This document shows positions 16,912 through 25,853 of a stretch of 64,000 nt of DNA, one piece after another. The position numbers and the translations under genes are program-made. Location of the stretch: NCBI RefSeq assembly GCF_034355335.1, contig NZ_CP136422.1, positions 4,126,501 through 4,190,500 on the forward strand. The letters run 5' to 3'. A model generated the notes under the pieces. The model did no database searches, was not told where the DNA came from, and saw only the letters and a list, made by a program, of their open reading frames with translations. The DNA comes from Blautia coccoides (lineage in GTDB: Bacteria > Bacillota > Clostridia > Lachnospirales > Lachnospiraceae). Every line of letters begins with the position of its first letter. Positions within the stretch are counted from its first letter, which is position 1.

Positions 16912-18204
16912 TTAGAAAATCCTTCTCCCTGCCACATATTTTCCGGTCATATCCCTGTCATCTGAAAGATATACCACACGTTCCAGACGTTCCTTCAGGG
17001 TCAGCTCCCTGGGTGTCTTCAATCTTGTGTCATCTACAACTACCGCGTCAAATTCATATCCTTTTTCAAAGCTTCCCACCTGTCCGAAGAAAGCTCCCCC
17101 GCCCTTGGTTCCCATATAAAACACTTCATCCACTGTGAGCGGTTTTTGCGTTTCATCTTCCAGACGCCAGCGGAGCTTAGAGGCCTGCACTGCCCCCACC
17201 ATCACCTGAAACAGGGAGAGCACATGACCGCCGGCAATATCGCTTCCCAGACCCACATGGATCCCCTCTTCCAGATACCTACGAATCGGTGCCACACCGG
17301 AAGACAAGTCCGTATTGGAATGAGGACAATGTGCCGCGAAGACTCCGTTTTTCTTCATCAGGCCTATCTCCTCCTCTGTGGGATGTACACAGTGTGCCAT
17401 GACTGCCGGATAAGTTCCCCCGAACATACCAAACTGCTCATAGGCATCCCCGTAAAAGGCTGACCAGGGGCAAAGCTCCTTCACCCATGCGATCTCCCCT
17501 TTATTTTCAGAGAGATGTGACTGAATGGGAAGGTCATATTCCCTGCGTATCCCGCTCAGCATTTCCATAAGACGATCTGAACAGCTTGGGATAAACCGGG
17601 GTGTGAGGATCGGCCTGATATTTTTATACCTTCCGCCCACTTCCTTAAGCCACAGAAGGGTATCTTCTGCAGAGCGTTCTGCGCTTTCCTCACAGAGATA
17701 GTCCGGTGCGTTCCGATCCATATTTACTTTTCCCACCATTGCTTTCAGACCTGTCTCCTCCAGCATATCCATCAAAAGAACGGTTGCCGGCACATGACGC
17801 GTGGCGAAGATACACGCCCTGGTCGTTGCGCTTTTTTTCAGATCCTCTGTAAAAATATGGTATGCCTTCCCGGCATATTCCATATCCCCATACTTCCCTT
17901 CCTCGGGAAAGGTCCTGGTCTCCAGCCACTCCAGAAGTTCCATATCCATGCCCAGGCCTGTAAACGCATACTGGGGCGCATGCAGATGCAGATCCACCAG
18001 ACCGGGCAGGATCAGAGCGTCTTTGTAGTCTGTCAGAGGATAATCTTTAAATTCCTCTGGCAGTTTTTCAAACACCCCCTGGCAGATTCCGTCTCTGCAT
18101 ACCAGATAGGCATTCGGAACGGTTCTGAGCGTCTCTGCGGTCTCACTATAGCAGATATTTCCCTTCAATATAAAGGTACCTGCCCTGTTTTCTTCTTTTC
18201 TCAT
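16912..18204 (-). CDS. guaD: Guanine deaminase (amidohydrolase superfamily)
   Basis: 430 residues. It converts guanine to xanthine and ammonia. The amidohydrolase metal site is seen as PGLVDLHLHAPQYAFTG (the HAPQ form is characteristic of guanine deaminase), with TPRFIPSCSDRLM, QSHLSENKGE, MAHCVHPT and LGSDIAGG supplying the remaining His and Asp ligands. AGGAGG 6 nt upstream fixes ATG 18204; the longer TTG start at 18222 has no ribosome site. It is the first gene of the purine operon, preceded by a sigma-A promoter and a guanine-type riboswitch. Confidence 0.92.
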   Translation of the reverse strand: MRKEENRAGTFILKGNICYSETAETLRTVPNAYLVCRDGICQGVFEKLPEEFKDYPLTDYKDALILPGLVDLHLHAPQYAFTGLGMDMELLEWLETRTFPEEGKYGDMEYAGKAYHIFTEDLKKSATTRACIFATRHVPATVLLMDMLEETGLKAMVGKVNMDRNAPDYLCEESAERSAEDTLLWLKEVGGRYKNIRPILTPRFIPSCSDRLMEMLSGIRREYDLPIQSHLSENKGEIAWVKELCPWSAFYGDAYEQFGMFGGTYPAVMAHCVHPTEEEIGLMKKNGVFAAHCPHSNTDLSSGVAPIRRYLEEGIHVGLGSDIAGGHVLSLFQVMVGAVQASKLRWRLEDETQKPLTVDEVFYMGTKGGGAFFGQVGSFEKGYEFDAVVVDDTRLKTPRELTLKERLERVVYLSDDRDMTGKYVAGRRIF

Positions 18205-18279
18205 GTTCTTCCTCCTATGCAAGGAGCGATCGGCTGAATCCGGCGCCTGTTATCTTCTATACAGAATTATTTTAAAAAT

Positions 18280-18356
18280 AAAAAACCAGCCACCGAAACC
18301 AGACTGCAAAGCCCCCAATTATCAGGGGACTTATAGTCAGCTATTTCGGTAGCTGG
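18280..18356 (-). terminator. Riboswitch-controlled terminator before guaD
   Basis: The 3' arm TTTCGGTGGCTGG (18298-18286) followed by six T can pair with CCAGCTACCGAAA (18356-18344), with one G-U pair over 13 bp. The 5' arm is the P3 stem and loop of the purine aptamer. Aptamer folding and terminator folding are therefore mutually exclusive. A small CCCC/GGGG hairpin lies in between. Confidence 0.78.
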
Positions 18357-18395
18357 TAGAAACGTTCAACCCGCATTATGAACATATATAAGTCC
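18327..18395 (-). ncRNA. Purine riboswitch aptamer, guanine type
   Basis: Read on the minus strand: a 9-bp P1 (GGACTTATA with TATAAGTCC), a P2 arm (GTTCA/TGAAC), the invariant core GTTTCTACC, a 6-bp P3 (CAGCTA/TAGCTG) with loop CCGAAA, and GACTATA closing the junction. The specificity position (C74 in xpt numbering) is C, predicting guanine or hypoxanthine rather than adenine. The P3 loop is one nucleotide shorter than usual, and the P2 loop is longer than the usual seven, so tertiary contacts may differ. Confidence 0.85.
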
Positions 18396-18433
18396 TGTTT
18401 TTCACCGTATTACTACAGCGAATTACTATCATT

Positions 18434-18462
18434 AGTATAGTATACACAGATTGAAAAGTCAA
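18434..18462 (-). promoter_or_regulatory. Sigma-A promoter of the guaD-xdh operon
   Basis: TTGACT (18462-18457), a 17-bp spacer and TATACT (18439-18434) on the minus strand. Transcription would start about 30 nt before the riboswitch aptamer. Confidence 0.82.
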
Positions 18463-18514
18463 TATTCGTAAAACAAAGATTCGTGAAACCAAGATTCTCA
18501 AATCCCGCGTCAGG

Positions 18515-19696
18515 CTATTTGCCGAATGTGCCTTCCACATCGCTCCAGTGCTCATCCGCGTAAGCCAGCAATGTATGTGCCTGTTCCATGGACATTTCAG
18601 GGAAAAGGAGGAAAAGGCTGTGGGAACCGTATTTCTGCACGATCCTGTCTACATTTTTGATCCAGTCCTCAAACTCTCCGGAATAGACCTTGATCCACAA
18701 GGATTTTCCCGCTGCTCTGGCCTTATCATAAATCACGTCCCAGTCCTCCAGGGTTCCGTCCGGGCCTGCATCCCCGCTGGTCCACTGAAGTGCACGGATT
18801 CCTTCCACCTCTAAAACGGCGTCCAGATGTTTGATGGCATCCGGTCCATCCAGATGATAGAGGACCTGATCAGCCTTTGCCGCCTGGCTTCTCAGAGGTT
18901 CCAGAATGAAATCCCTGAAGTTTGTGGGAGACATCATGGCTGAAAAATCACATTGCAGCTTGACTGTCCGGCCCGGACCCCAGATCTGGAATACCGTGTA
19001 GGCATTGCCTCCCTGGGAATCTTTGATGACATCATAAAATCTGTCATAATATTCATAATAGATTTTCTCTATCTGCTTTACTCTCTCCTCAATGATTTCC
19101 GGTTCGTCTATCATATCGTACAGGATATCCTGTGCGCCCCGCAGAGAGGCCAGAACATCTATGTTTTCCATTAAATCCGGCATGTCGATCAGAAAATCAT
19201 CCCCAACCAGTTCTTTACACCGCTTTACAAATTCCAGATGCTTCTGGAACCATTTGCTGTCCGGGTCAAATCTGAATTCCGGAACCTCCTCCCAGTCCTC
19301 CAGACAGGGCTTGAACCAAACGGTATCCTCTTTAAATCCAATGTCGGAACCCAGATAGGCAGCCAGGGAACCGGGGCCGAAATCCACATCCAGATTCGGA
19401 AAGCTTTCCCCTAAAAATTCATGGGTTTCACAGAACTGACGGTATCTGGCAACCACTCTGTCCGCATCCAGATATTTGTCATCCATATCCTTCCACTTTA
19501 ATTCTTCAGGAAGATTATAATATTTGCCCTGGCAGATCACATCACGGCATCCGCCCTCCACCGGTTTTCCCTCCGAGTACGGTTCGATCTCCGGCTTTCT
19601 TGCGATCACACACATGAGAGGCCTTCCCGTGTTCTGCTGTTTCCAGTAATTTTTAAATTTCTCCTGTGTCTGCTCCCAGTTTTTCTTATACATCAT
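18515..19696 (-). CDS. Uroporphyrinogen decarboxylase (URO-D) superfamily protein of unknown function
   Basis: 393 residues. Sequence pattern and length suggest the URO-D/methyltransferase-like TIM barrel: FLIDMPDLMENIDVLASLRG, the F-Q-I-W-G-P-G-R-T stretch, VLYHLDGPDAIKHLDAVLEV and IRALQWTSGDAGPDG. The cysteines and histidines expected of a zinc methyltransferase are not obvious, and it is too divergent to be HemE. GGAGG 8 nt upstream gives ATG 19696 rather than 19711. It lies 25 bp after GH31 and ends a sugar operon, so a role in sugar-derivative metabolism is likely but the reaction is unknown. Confidence 0.7.
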   Translation of the reverse strand: MMYKKNWEQTQEKFKNYWKQQNTGRPLMCVIARKPEIEPYSEGKPVEGGCRDVICQGKYYNLPEELKWKDMDDKYLDADRVVARYRQFCETHEFLGESFPNLDVDFGPGSLAAYLGSDIGFKEDTVWFKPCLEDWEEVPEFRFDPDSKWFQKHLEFVKRCKELVGDDFLIDMPDLMENIDVLASLRGAQDILYDMIDEPEIIEERVKQIEKIYYEYYDRFYDVIKDSQGGNAYTVFQIWGPGRTVKLQCDFSAMMSPTNFRDFILEPLRSQAAKADQVLYHLDGPDAIKHLDAVLEVEGIRALQWTSGDAGPDGTLEDWDVIYDKARAAGKSLWIKVYSGEFEDWIKNVDRIVQKYGSHSLFLLFPEMSMEQAHTLLAYADEHWSDVEGTFGK

Positions 19697-19721
19697 AGCT
19701 CTTTCCTCCATTATCCTGTTT

Positions 19722-22151
19722 TTACAGACAAACCTTTACAGGTTCCCCTTTATATATAAATTCTTTTGTTTTTCCACTGCACACAGCCATACATTTTCTG
19801 TGTTTTATACTTTGAGGGAAGTCATAGGCTGCGTCCCCTATTTCCAGAACTCTTTCCCTGTCCTTCCATACCAGAGAAATCCTGTTGCATCTGCCCTGTT
19901 CGTACTCATATCCGTCCCCTGCGTCTTCGTAAAGAGTAAAGCGTGCATCACAGCCCGGATATATATGGAACTCCACAGCGCTGTCCTTTTCCTCCTGGGC
20001 ATAAGTAAGTCCCTGCTCCATGGGAAGAATACTGCCTGCTTTCACAAACACGGGTATGGAGGAAAGCTCTGTCTTCCTCTGGATCCACTGTCTGCCCTCA
20101 TAATATGTCCCGTCCTGAAGATCATACCACCCCGGGCCTTCCGGCAGGTAACACTTCCAGGTCTTCTCTCTGTCTAACGGCCTGCTCTCCTTTTCGTAGT
20201 ACATAGGTTCTGTCACCGGACATACAAGAAGGCTGCTGCCGAACATGAACTGGCTGTCCATACCCGCCGCTGTCTTATCCTCCGGGAAATCAAAGAGAAG
20301 GCTTCGCAGCATAGTGTAATCCTCCCAGTATACTTTTCCTGCCAGAGAGTAGATATACGGCATCAGGCGGTAGCGCAGACAGACTGCGTCCTGAAGCGCA
20401 TCATAGAACATCTCTCCCGGCTTGCCGAAGTTCCAGATCTCCCTTGGCGTATCTGTTCCATGGGAACGGAACATGGGCAGGAACACCCCGTACTGGAACC
20501 AGCGCACATACAACTCCCGGTATCCCAGGTCACTAACCCCTTCCTCGTAATCACCTTTCCAGAACCATTTCGGTGCCGGATCCGTATTACAGTTACATCC
20601 GCGGTTCTGCCATTTATCCTTCACTGTAAAAAACGCGCCGATATCCAGTGTCCAGTACGGCATTCCGCTCATACAGAAGTTCAGGCCCTCTGTGATCTGT
20701 TTTTTAAAATTCTTCCAGGTGGCACACGTATCCCCTGACCATAACACCGTGCCGTACCGCTGGGAAGATGCATAACCGGAACGGGTTAGATTCAATACTC
20801 TTTTATCCGGTGCGGCTTTTCTCTGGTTCTCATAAATTCCCTGTGCATGGGCCACTGCATAGAGGTTCGCCCTTTCCGGACCCAGGAATTTTTTATGCTC
20901 TCCTCCCACCAGCGCATACCGTTCCCATGGCTCTCTCAATTCCCCTCCGTTCCAGTCCGCTCCGCTGAACGGCTCTGTGGAATCACACCACCAGGCGTCA
21001 AATCCGCCCGAAAACAGATCTCTTTCCGCCTGTCTCCAGTACATTTTTCTGGCTTCTTCACGAAACGCATCATAGGTGGACAGGTCATGAAGCAGGTATC
21101 CCGCCTCCTCAAATTCCCTGTGATCCTCTGTCCCGCCGTTCATGTTCGGCCAGACAGATACCATAGTATGCACATGCATGTTATGAAGCTCTTCCATAGC
21201 TGCAGTCAAATCAGGATAACGTGTCTTATCCACAACCTTGTTTCCCCAGCAGCCGTCTTCCCAGGTAAGCCAGTCCTGCACGATACAGTCAAGAGGCACT
21301 CCCCGTTTCCGGTACTCTGCTGCCACCTCCACAAGCTCCTGCTGGCTTTTGTATGCCTCCTTTGACTGCACATATCCAAATGCCCATTTTGGAAGCATCA
21401 CTGCCCTGCCGGTCAGTGTCCTAAAACCCGACACAATTTCATCCAGTGTGTCACCGGCAATAAAGTAATGATCCATCTGCTCCACTGTATCCAGAAACAG
21501 ATAGGAACCTCTGGCGTCATCCCCGAATGTCATAAGAGAGCCGCAGTCCGCCAGAATTCCGTAACCCCTGTCTGATACCAGAAATGGTATGGGAATCCGC
21601 ATGTTGTGCTGATAGAGATACTGGACATTTCCTCTGTAGTCGTAAATGCCCTCCTCTCCCTGTCCCAGTCCATGAATCTGCTCCCCGTCCTGCCAGGAAA
21701 AATACAGTTTTCCTCTGTACGCCATATGGTCTGTGTGGGGCACCAGGTTTTTCACAAAGCTCCTCTCGCCGTCCACGGTCTTTACACGCTCAATGACCGG
21801 CTTCTCCCCGCCTGTGGAATACACCTCCACCGGGGTATCGACAAGCTCCTGTCCTATCTGCTTCAAAAGCAGCGTACCGTCAGGCTTTTTATATGTGATC
21901 TGCCCGGTGTTCCTGCAGATTTCCAGACTCATATAAGGCGCGGTGATCTTCAGCATATCCCCTTCCTGACAAACCTCCAGAGGCGTATCGGGAGGACGCC
22001 TGATATCAAGAGGTGACTCATCCAGGATCCTGTCCTTTTTCGTAAAGACACAGCGAATTATTTTTTCTCCGCATCCCTGAAGGAAAATCTGTCCATTCTC
22101 AGTAAATACCAGAATTCCCTTCTCTGTCTGTTCATAACCTGTGACTTTCAT
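19722..22151 (-). CDS. GH31-family alpha-glycosidase
   Basis: 809 residues, cytoplasmic (no signal peptide). Domain order is an N-terminal beta-sandwich (1-240), a catalytic TIM barrel (about 250-590) and C-terminal beta domains including a DUF5110-like part with HIYPGCDARFTLYEDAGDGYEYEQG. The nucleophile is Asp390 in FDAWWCDSTEPF, and Asp474 in VLWSGDTCATW is the likely acid/base. WWxDxTEP is typical of the GH31 group containing alpha-xylosidases and alpha-glucosidases; exact specificity cannot be read. AAGGAG precedes ATG 22151. It follows two CUT1 permeases, implying intracellular cleavage of an imported alpha-linked oligosaccharide. Confidence 0.92.
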   Translation of the reverse strand: MKVTGYEQTEKGILVFTENGQIFLQGCGEKIIRCVFTKKDRILDESPLDIRRPPDTPLEVCQEGDMLKITAPYMSLEICRNTGQITYKKPDGTLLLKQIGQELVDTPVEVYSTGGEKPVIERVKTVDGERSFVKNLVPHTDHMAYRGKLYFSWQDGEQIHGLGQGEEGIYDYRGNVQYLYQHNMRIPIPFLVSDRGYGILADCGSLMTFGDDARGSYLFLDTVEQMDHYFIAGDTLDEIVSGFRTLTGRAVMLPKWAFGYVQSKEAYKSQQELVEVAAEYRKRGVPLDCIVQDWLTWEDGCWGNKVVDKTRYPDLTAAMEELHNMHVHTMVSVWPNMNGGTEDHREFEEAGYLLHDLSTYDAFREEARKMYWRQAERDLFSGGFDAWWCDSTEPFSGADWNGGELREPWERYALVGGEHKKFLGPERANLYAVAHAQGIYENQRKAAPDKRVLNLTRSGYASSQRYGTVLWSGDTCATWKNFKKQITEGLNFCMSGMPYWTLDIGAFFTVKDKWQNRGCNCNTDPAPKWFWKGDYEEGVSDLGYRELYVRWFQYGVFLPMFRSHGTDTPREIWNFGKPGEMFYDALQDAVCLRYRLMPYIYSLAGKVYWEDYTMLRSLLFDFPEDKTAAGMDSQFMFGSSLLVCPVTEPMYYEKESRPLDREKTWKCYLPEGPGWYDLQDGTYYEGRQWIQRKTELSSIPVFVKAGSILPMEQGLTYAQEEKDSAVEFHIYPGCDARFTLYEDAGDGYEYEQGRCNRISLVWKDRERVLEIGDAAYDFPQSIKHRKCMAVCSGKTKEFIYKGEPVKVCL

Positions 22152-22173
22152 CTTTTCTCCTTTCCCGCCGGAC

Positions 22174-23007
22174 TCACCCTTTGACAGCTCCCGCGGTCTG
22201 ACCGCCCACTATATATTTCTGACAAACAAGATACATGATGATGACCGGAGCACAGGTCAGCAGAATGTCGGCGCAGATCAGATTCCAACTCTTCTGGAAC
22301 TGACCGAAGAAGTTATACACTGCCAATGTCATAGGCCATTTTGTGGAGGAGTTCAGGAAATACAGCGGCATTACAAATTCATTCCAGTCATTTAAGAAAC
22401 ACAGTACGCCGGCCGTCACCATTGCCGGTTTCAGCATGGGAAGCACGATTCCAAAAAACAGTCTTCCCGGCCCGCAGCCGTCTATAACCGCAGCCTCATC
22501 CAGCTCTACAGGCACCTTGCCCACAAAACCATAAATGAGAAAGACCATAAACGGAAGCTGCACTGCCACATACAGCAGAATAATGCCGATGCTGGTATTG
22601 TTCAGGTGGGTTATCTGCATTACCTTCATAAGTGCCACATAGTTGATAGGAATCACAATCCCCAGCACCATGTACATGTAAAGAGCCTGATTGCTCTTAC
22701 TGCTTCTTCTGGAGAAGACATAAGCCGCCATAGCCGCCAGAAAAACCGTGATCAATGTGGCACTGCACGCATACAGCATGCTGTTCAGGAAACTGGTCAG
22801 AAGCTTTCCTTTTTCGATCACCACTGCAAAATTGGTAAATACCCATTCTGTGGGGAGCTTCAAAGTCATGGTCATGGCCTCTGCATCTGATTTAAAAGCA
22901 TTAATGATGATCAGAAAAAGAGGGATGAGCATGATCAGCGAAATGATCCATGACAAAACATTTTTCAGTACATTTATAATAGTTTTTTTGGTCTTACTGT
23001 TCATCAT
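22174..23007 (-). CDS. Sugar ABC transporter permease, CUT1 family (MalG-like)
   Basis: 277 residues, six membrane segments. The EAA loop reads VPVELDEAAVIDGCGPGRLFFG followed by LPMLKPA. The start overlaps the preceding permease stop by 4 bp, so the two subunits are translationally coupled. The N-terminus MMNSKTKKTIINVLKNV is cytoplasmic. It feeds the GH31/URO-D-like pair downstream; the matching binding protein is encoded separately at 26715-28058. Confidence 0.93.
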   Translation of the reverse strand: MMNSKTKKTIINVLKNVLSWIISLIMLIPLFLIIINAFKSDAEAMTMTLKLPTEWVFTNFAVVIEKGKLLTSFLNSMLYACSATLITVFLAAMAAYVFSRRSSKSNQALYMYMVLGIVIPINYVALMKVMQITHLNNTSIGIILLYVAVQLPFMVFLIYGFVGKVPVELDEAAVIDGCGPGRLFFGIVLPMLKPAMVTAGVLCFLNDWNEFVMPLYFLNSSTKWPMTLAVYNFFGQFQKSWNLICADILLTCAPVIIMYLVCQKYIVGGQTAGAVKG

Positions 23008-23879
23008 TCTTTCACCTCATTTCCGGTGAGAACCCGGATCATAAAGAATCCGATGATCACCATAAACACAAACATAATGGAGCTGATCGTGGTTCCCACC
23101 GCGTACATTCCCTGGGAGAACTGTTTAAACACTGCCGTATACATAACCTCTGTGGTGTGTCCGGGTCCGCCGTTGGTCAGGGCGTATACCATATCGAACA
23201 CCTTCAGGCCGTACAGCACATTTAAAACAACAGTGACTGCCAGTGTTGGCCGCAGCAGCGGCAGGGTTATCTTCGTAAACTTCTTCCATCCGCCCGCTCC
23301 GTCGATCCCGGCAGCCTCGTAGTAGGTGGTGGATATGGATAAAATACCCACGATCAGGATGGTCATGATATAACCGGTCCCTCTCCAGACATCCACGCCC
23401 ATTACGGAGAAAAACGCGATCTTAGGGTCTGTCAGCCATTTCTGTGTCAACCCCTCCATGCCGATGGTTCTCAGAAATTCATTGAGAAGTCCTGTCTTCG
23501 GGTTGAGGATAGAAGTAAATACAAGACCGATGATCAGGATGGAAAGTACAGAAGGCATGTACATGACACCCCTGTGAAAATTTTTCAGTTTGATGTCTTT
23601 TGAGAGCGCCAGGGCAAAGATAAGAGCCAGGCCGGTCTTCATCACTGTGGTCACAACCGTGAACAGAAGCGTGTTCCCTATGTACTTCATATAACTTTCA
23701 TTACTTCCCAGGATCTGCCGGAAATTTTCCAGCCCCACAAAATGCACCTCCGTGGAATACGATGACCAGTCTGTAAAGGAATATCCGATACCAACCAGAC
23801 CGGGCAGCACATAAAGCGCCGAATAGATGATCAAGGCTCCAATGGCAAAATACCATGGATAAATTTTTGACTTTTTCAC
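23004..23879 (-). CDS. Sugar ABC transporter permease, CUT1 family (MalF-like)
   Basis: 291 residues with six predicted helices; starts MKKSKIYPWYFAIGALII and has the EAA loop TTYYEAAGIDGAGGWKKFTK followed by ITLPLLRP. It is the first gene of the permease-permease-GH31-URO-D-like operon. It diverges from the sensor kinase at 24045 across a 165-bp spacer, which must hold both promoters. Confidence 0.93.
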   Translation of the reverse strand: MKKSKIYPWYFAIGALIIYSALYVLPGLVGIGYSFTDWSSYSTEVHFVGLENFRQILGSNESYMKYIGNTLLFTVVTTVMKTGLALIFALALSKDIKLKNFHRGVMYMPSVLSILIIGLVFTSILNPKTGLLNEFLRTIGMEGLTQKWLTDPKIAFFSVMGVDVWRGTGYIMTILIVGILSISTTYYEAAGIDGAGGWKKFTKITLPLLRPTLAVTVVLNVLYGLKVFDMVYALTNGGPGHTTEVMYTAVFKQFSQGMYAVGTTISSIMFVFMVIIGFFMIRVLTGNEVKE

Positions 23880-23983
23880 TAAAATACCTCCCTGTTTTCC
23901 TTTTGATACTGTAATCTTACCTCATTATCCATTTCACTCACATGGGCAGGAATAATCAATTTATGTATTTTTTTAACCGCATA

Positions 23984-24013
23984 TTGACATTCCTTCAGCA
24001 AATGTGCCATACT
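23984..24013 (+). promoter_or_regulatory. Probable sigma-A promoter of the sensor kinase operon
   Basis: TTGACA (23984-23989) and CATACT (24008-24013) with an 18-bp spacer, about 30 bp before the kinase start. Confidence 0.6.
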
Positions 24014-24044
24014 TCTTCCAGTGACTATTTTTAAGGGAGCGCAT

Positions 24045-25853
24045 ATGAAAAAGAAGAACCTACCACCTAAGAGTATTCAGAAAATCCTGAGAAACAGTTT
24101 TCTTGCTACCATGCTTTTTGTGCTGCTGTCCGCCACAGCCGTTTTTGTTGCTGTCCAGTATAAGAGCATGAAATCCAGTATCACCAGCAGTATCCAGCAG
24201 ACCTGTTCCTCTGTGGCAAAGGATGTGGACCTGCAGATCAGCCAGATGGATACTGTGAGCATCAATGTGCTGTACTCCCATCTGATCAAGGATACCTTTG
24301 AAAATTACTCGGATCCGGACAGCTCGCTGACGGAGTACATGAAAAACCAGGCCGCCTCCATGCTCACCGGACTTCTGACCTCCATCCGAGGGGCCAACAG
24401 TACAGTCCGGCAGATAAATCTATATAATCTGGACCGGGGCTGTCTTGGCTCCGGCAATTATATCGGCTACCAGGATATCACAGCCTCCGAGCAGGACTGG
24501 TATGAGCCTACGATAAAGCGGGACGGATACCGTTATGTGGCTCCGCCCTCCCGCAATCAGTTTCTCTCCACCAGCAGCGGAACCAATAAGGACAGGTACT
24601 ATCTGTCCCTGTACCGCCTCTATTTCAACAATTACCGGAAGCCCGCCGGTATTGTGGAAGTCATGCAATACTATGACACCACCTTTGAGAGAGCCTACCA
24701 TCCGGATAGCAGCTATAATATTAAAATAATCGTGTATGACCCGGAGGGAAATGTACTGTTCCCTCTTTCAGAGGAGTCCGGGGATCTGTTCGATTATTTT
24801 GGCAGCCGTGACGGCGCGTCCAGAAAAACTCTGAAAAATACCGCCAGCGGCCGGAAAGAATATGTGTACTACAGCGATATGGAGCTGAGCGGCTTCACCA
24901 CCGCAGTTGCCGTGGAGGAATCCCAGGTGTTTGCGCCCATTTTGAAAAACCTGACCCCTATCCTGCTCATAGTGGCGCTAATGACTGCCCTCTGTTATTT
25001 CATTGCCTACAAACTGTCCCAGCGGCTTGGACGCCCTTTGATACATATGTATGAATACCTGTCTGACGTGGATTTTGTGGAGCACTGGAAGGGGCTTCCC
25101 GTGGAGGATTCCCATGTAAGGGAAATAGACAAGCTGCGGGACTCCTTAAATGAATTCCAGGAACGGCAGAAAGATACCGTCCACTCCATGATGCTTTTAA
25201 AGGAACAGGAACTGCAGTCCCAGATGCTGGCTCTCCAGTCCCAGATGAACCCCCACTTTCTCTACAACTCCCTGGCCACATTGAGTGCCATGGCCGAGGA
25301 GGGCATGACCAGTGAGATCAGTCAGATGTGTATGGATATCACCGCTATCTTACGCTATATATCCTCCAACAAGCAGACCGTCTCCACCCTGGAGGACGAG
25401 CTGGAACATGCGATCCGCTACTTAAACTGCCTGAAGCTCCGCTTTGGCGATGCCCTGACCTTTGACGTGGATGTGGAGGATGAAATGCTGGAGATCACCA
25501 TGCCCAAGCTCTGTATTCAGTTACTGGTTGAAAACGCTGTAAAATTCACCACACAGAGTACGCCCCCGCCATGGCATATCACCATTGAGGGGTTTATGGA
25601 CAGAACAGAATGGTGTGTGTCCGTTAAGGACAATGGAACAGGATTCTCCAGAGAAGTCATCGACTCACTCCAGGAGAAGATCAACGAAATACGAAAAAGC
25701 GGCCTGCTTCCCAGCCTGGAGCTGGACGGCATGGGGCTAATGAATATTTACATCCGCTTTTACCTCACTTATCACGCTGTATTTATTTTCAATCTGGGCA
25801 ATCTGCCGGAGGGCGGTGCCATTGTCACCATAGGAGGAAAAATAAATGATTAA
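24045..25853 (+). CDS. Sensor histidine kinase, YesM type
   Basis: 602 residues. Transmembrane helix 1 is at about 17-37, an extracellular sensor region follows to about 300, helix 2 is at about 303-322, then a HAMP-like linker and the LytS/YesM kinase core. His404 in QSQMNPHFLYNSL is the phosphorylated residue; LCIQLLVENAVKF is the N-box, and KDNGTGF plus LDGMGLMNI form the ATP lid. GGGAG upstream fixes ATG 24045 rather than 24021. The response regulator starts 8 bp inside its end. Such pairs sense extracellular sugar and activate neighbouring ABC importers, here probably the flanking permease and binding-protein units. Confidence 0.92.
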   Translation: MKKKNLPPKSIQKILRNSFLATMLFVLLSATAVFVAVQYKSMKSSITSSIQQTCSSVAKDVDLQISQMDTVSINVLYSHLIKDTFENYSDPDSSLTEYMKNQAASMLTGLLTSIRGANSTVRQINLYNLDRGCLGSGNYIGYQDITASEQDWYEPTIKRDGYRYVAPPSRNQFLSTSSGTNKDRYYLSLYRLYFNNYRKPAGIVEVMQYYDTTFERAYHPDSSYNIKIIVYDPEGNVLFPLSEESGDLFDYFGSRDGASRKTLKNTASGRKEYVYYSDMELSGFTTAVAVEESQVFAPILKNLTPILLIVALMTALCYFIAYKLSQRLGRPLIHMYEYLSDVDFVEHWKGLPVEDSHVREIDKLRDSLNEFQERQKDTVHSMMLLKEQELQSQMLALQSQMNPHFLYNSLATLSAMAEEGMTSEISQMCMDITAILRYISSNKQTVSTLEDELEHAIRYLNCLKLRFGDALTFDVDVEDEMLEITMPKLCIQLLVENAVKFTTQSTPPPWHITIEGFMDRTEWCVSVKDNGTGFSREVIDSLQEKINEIRKSGLLPSLELDGMGLMNIYIRFYLTYHAVFIFNLGNLPEGGAIVTIGGKIND

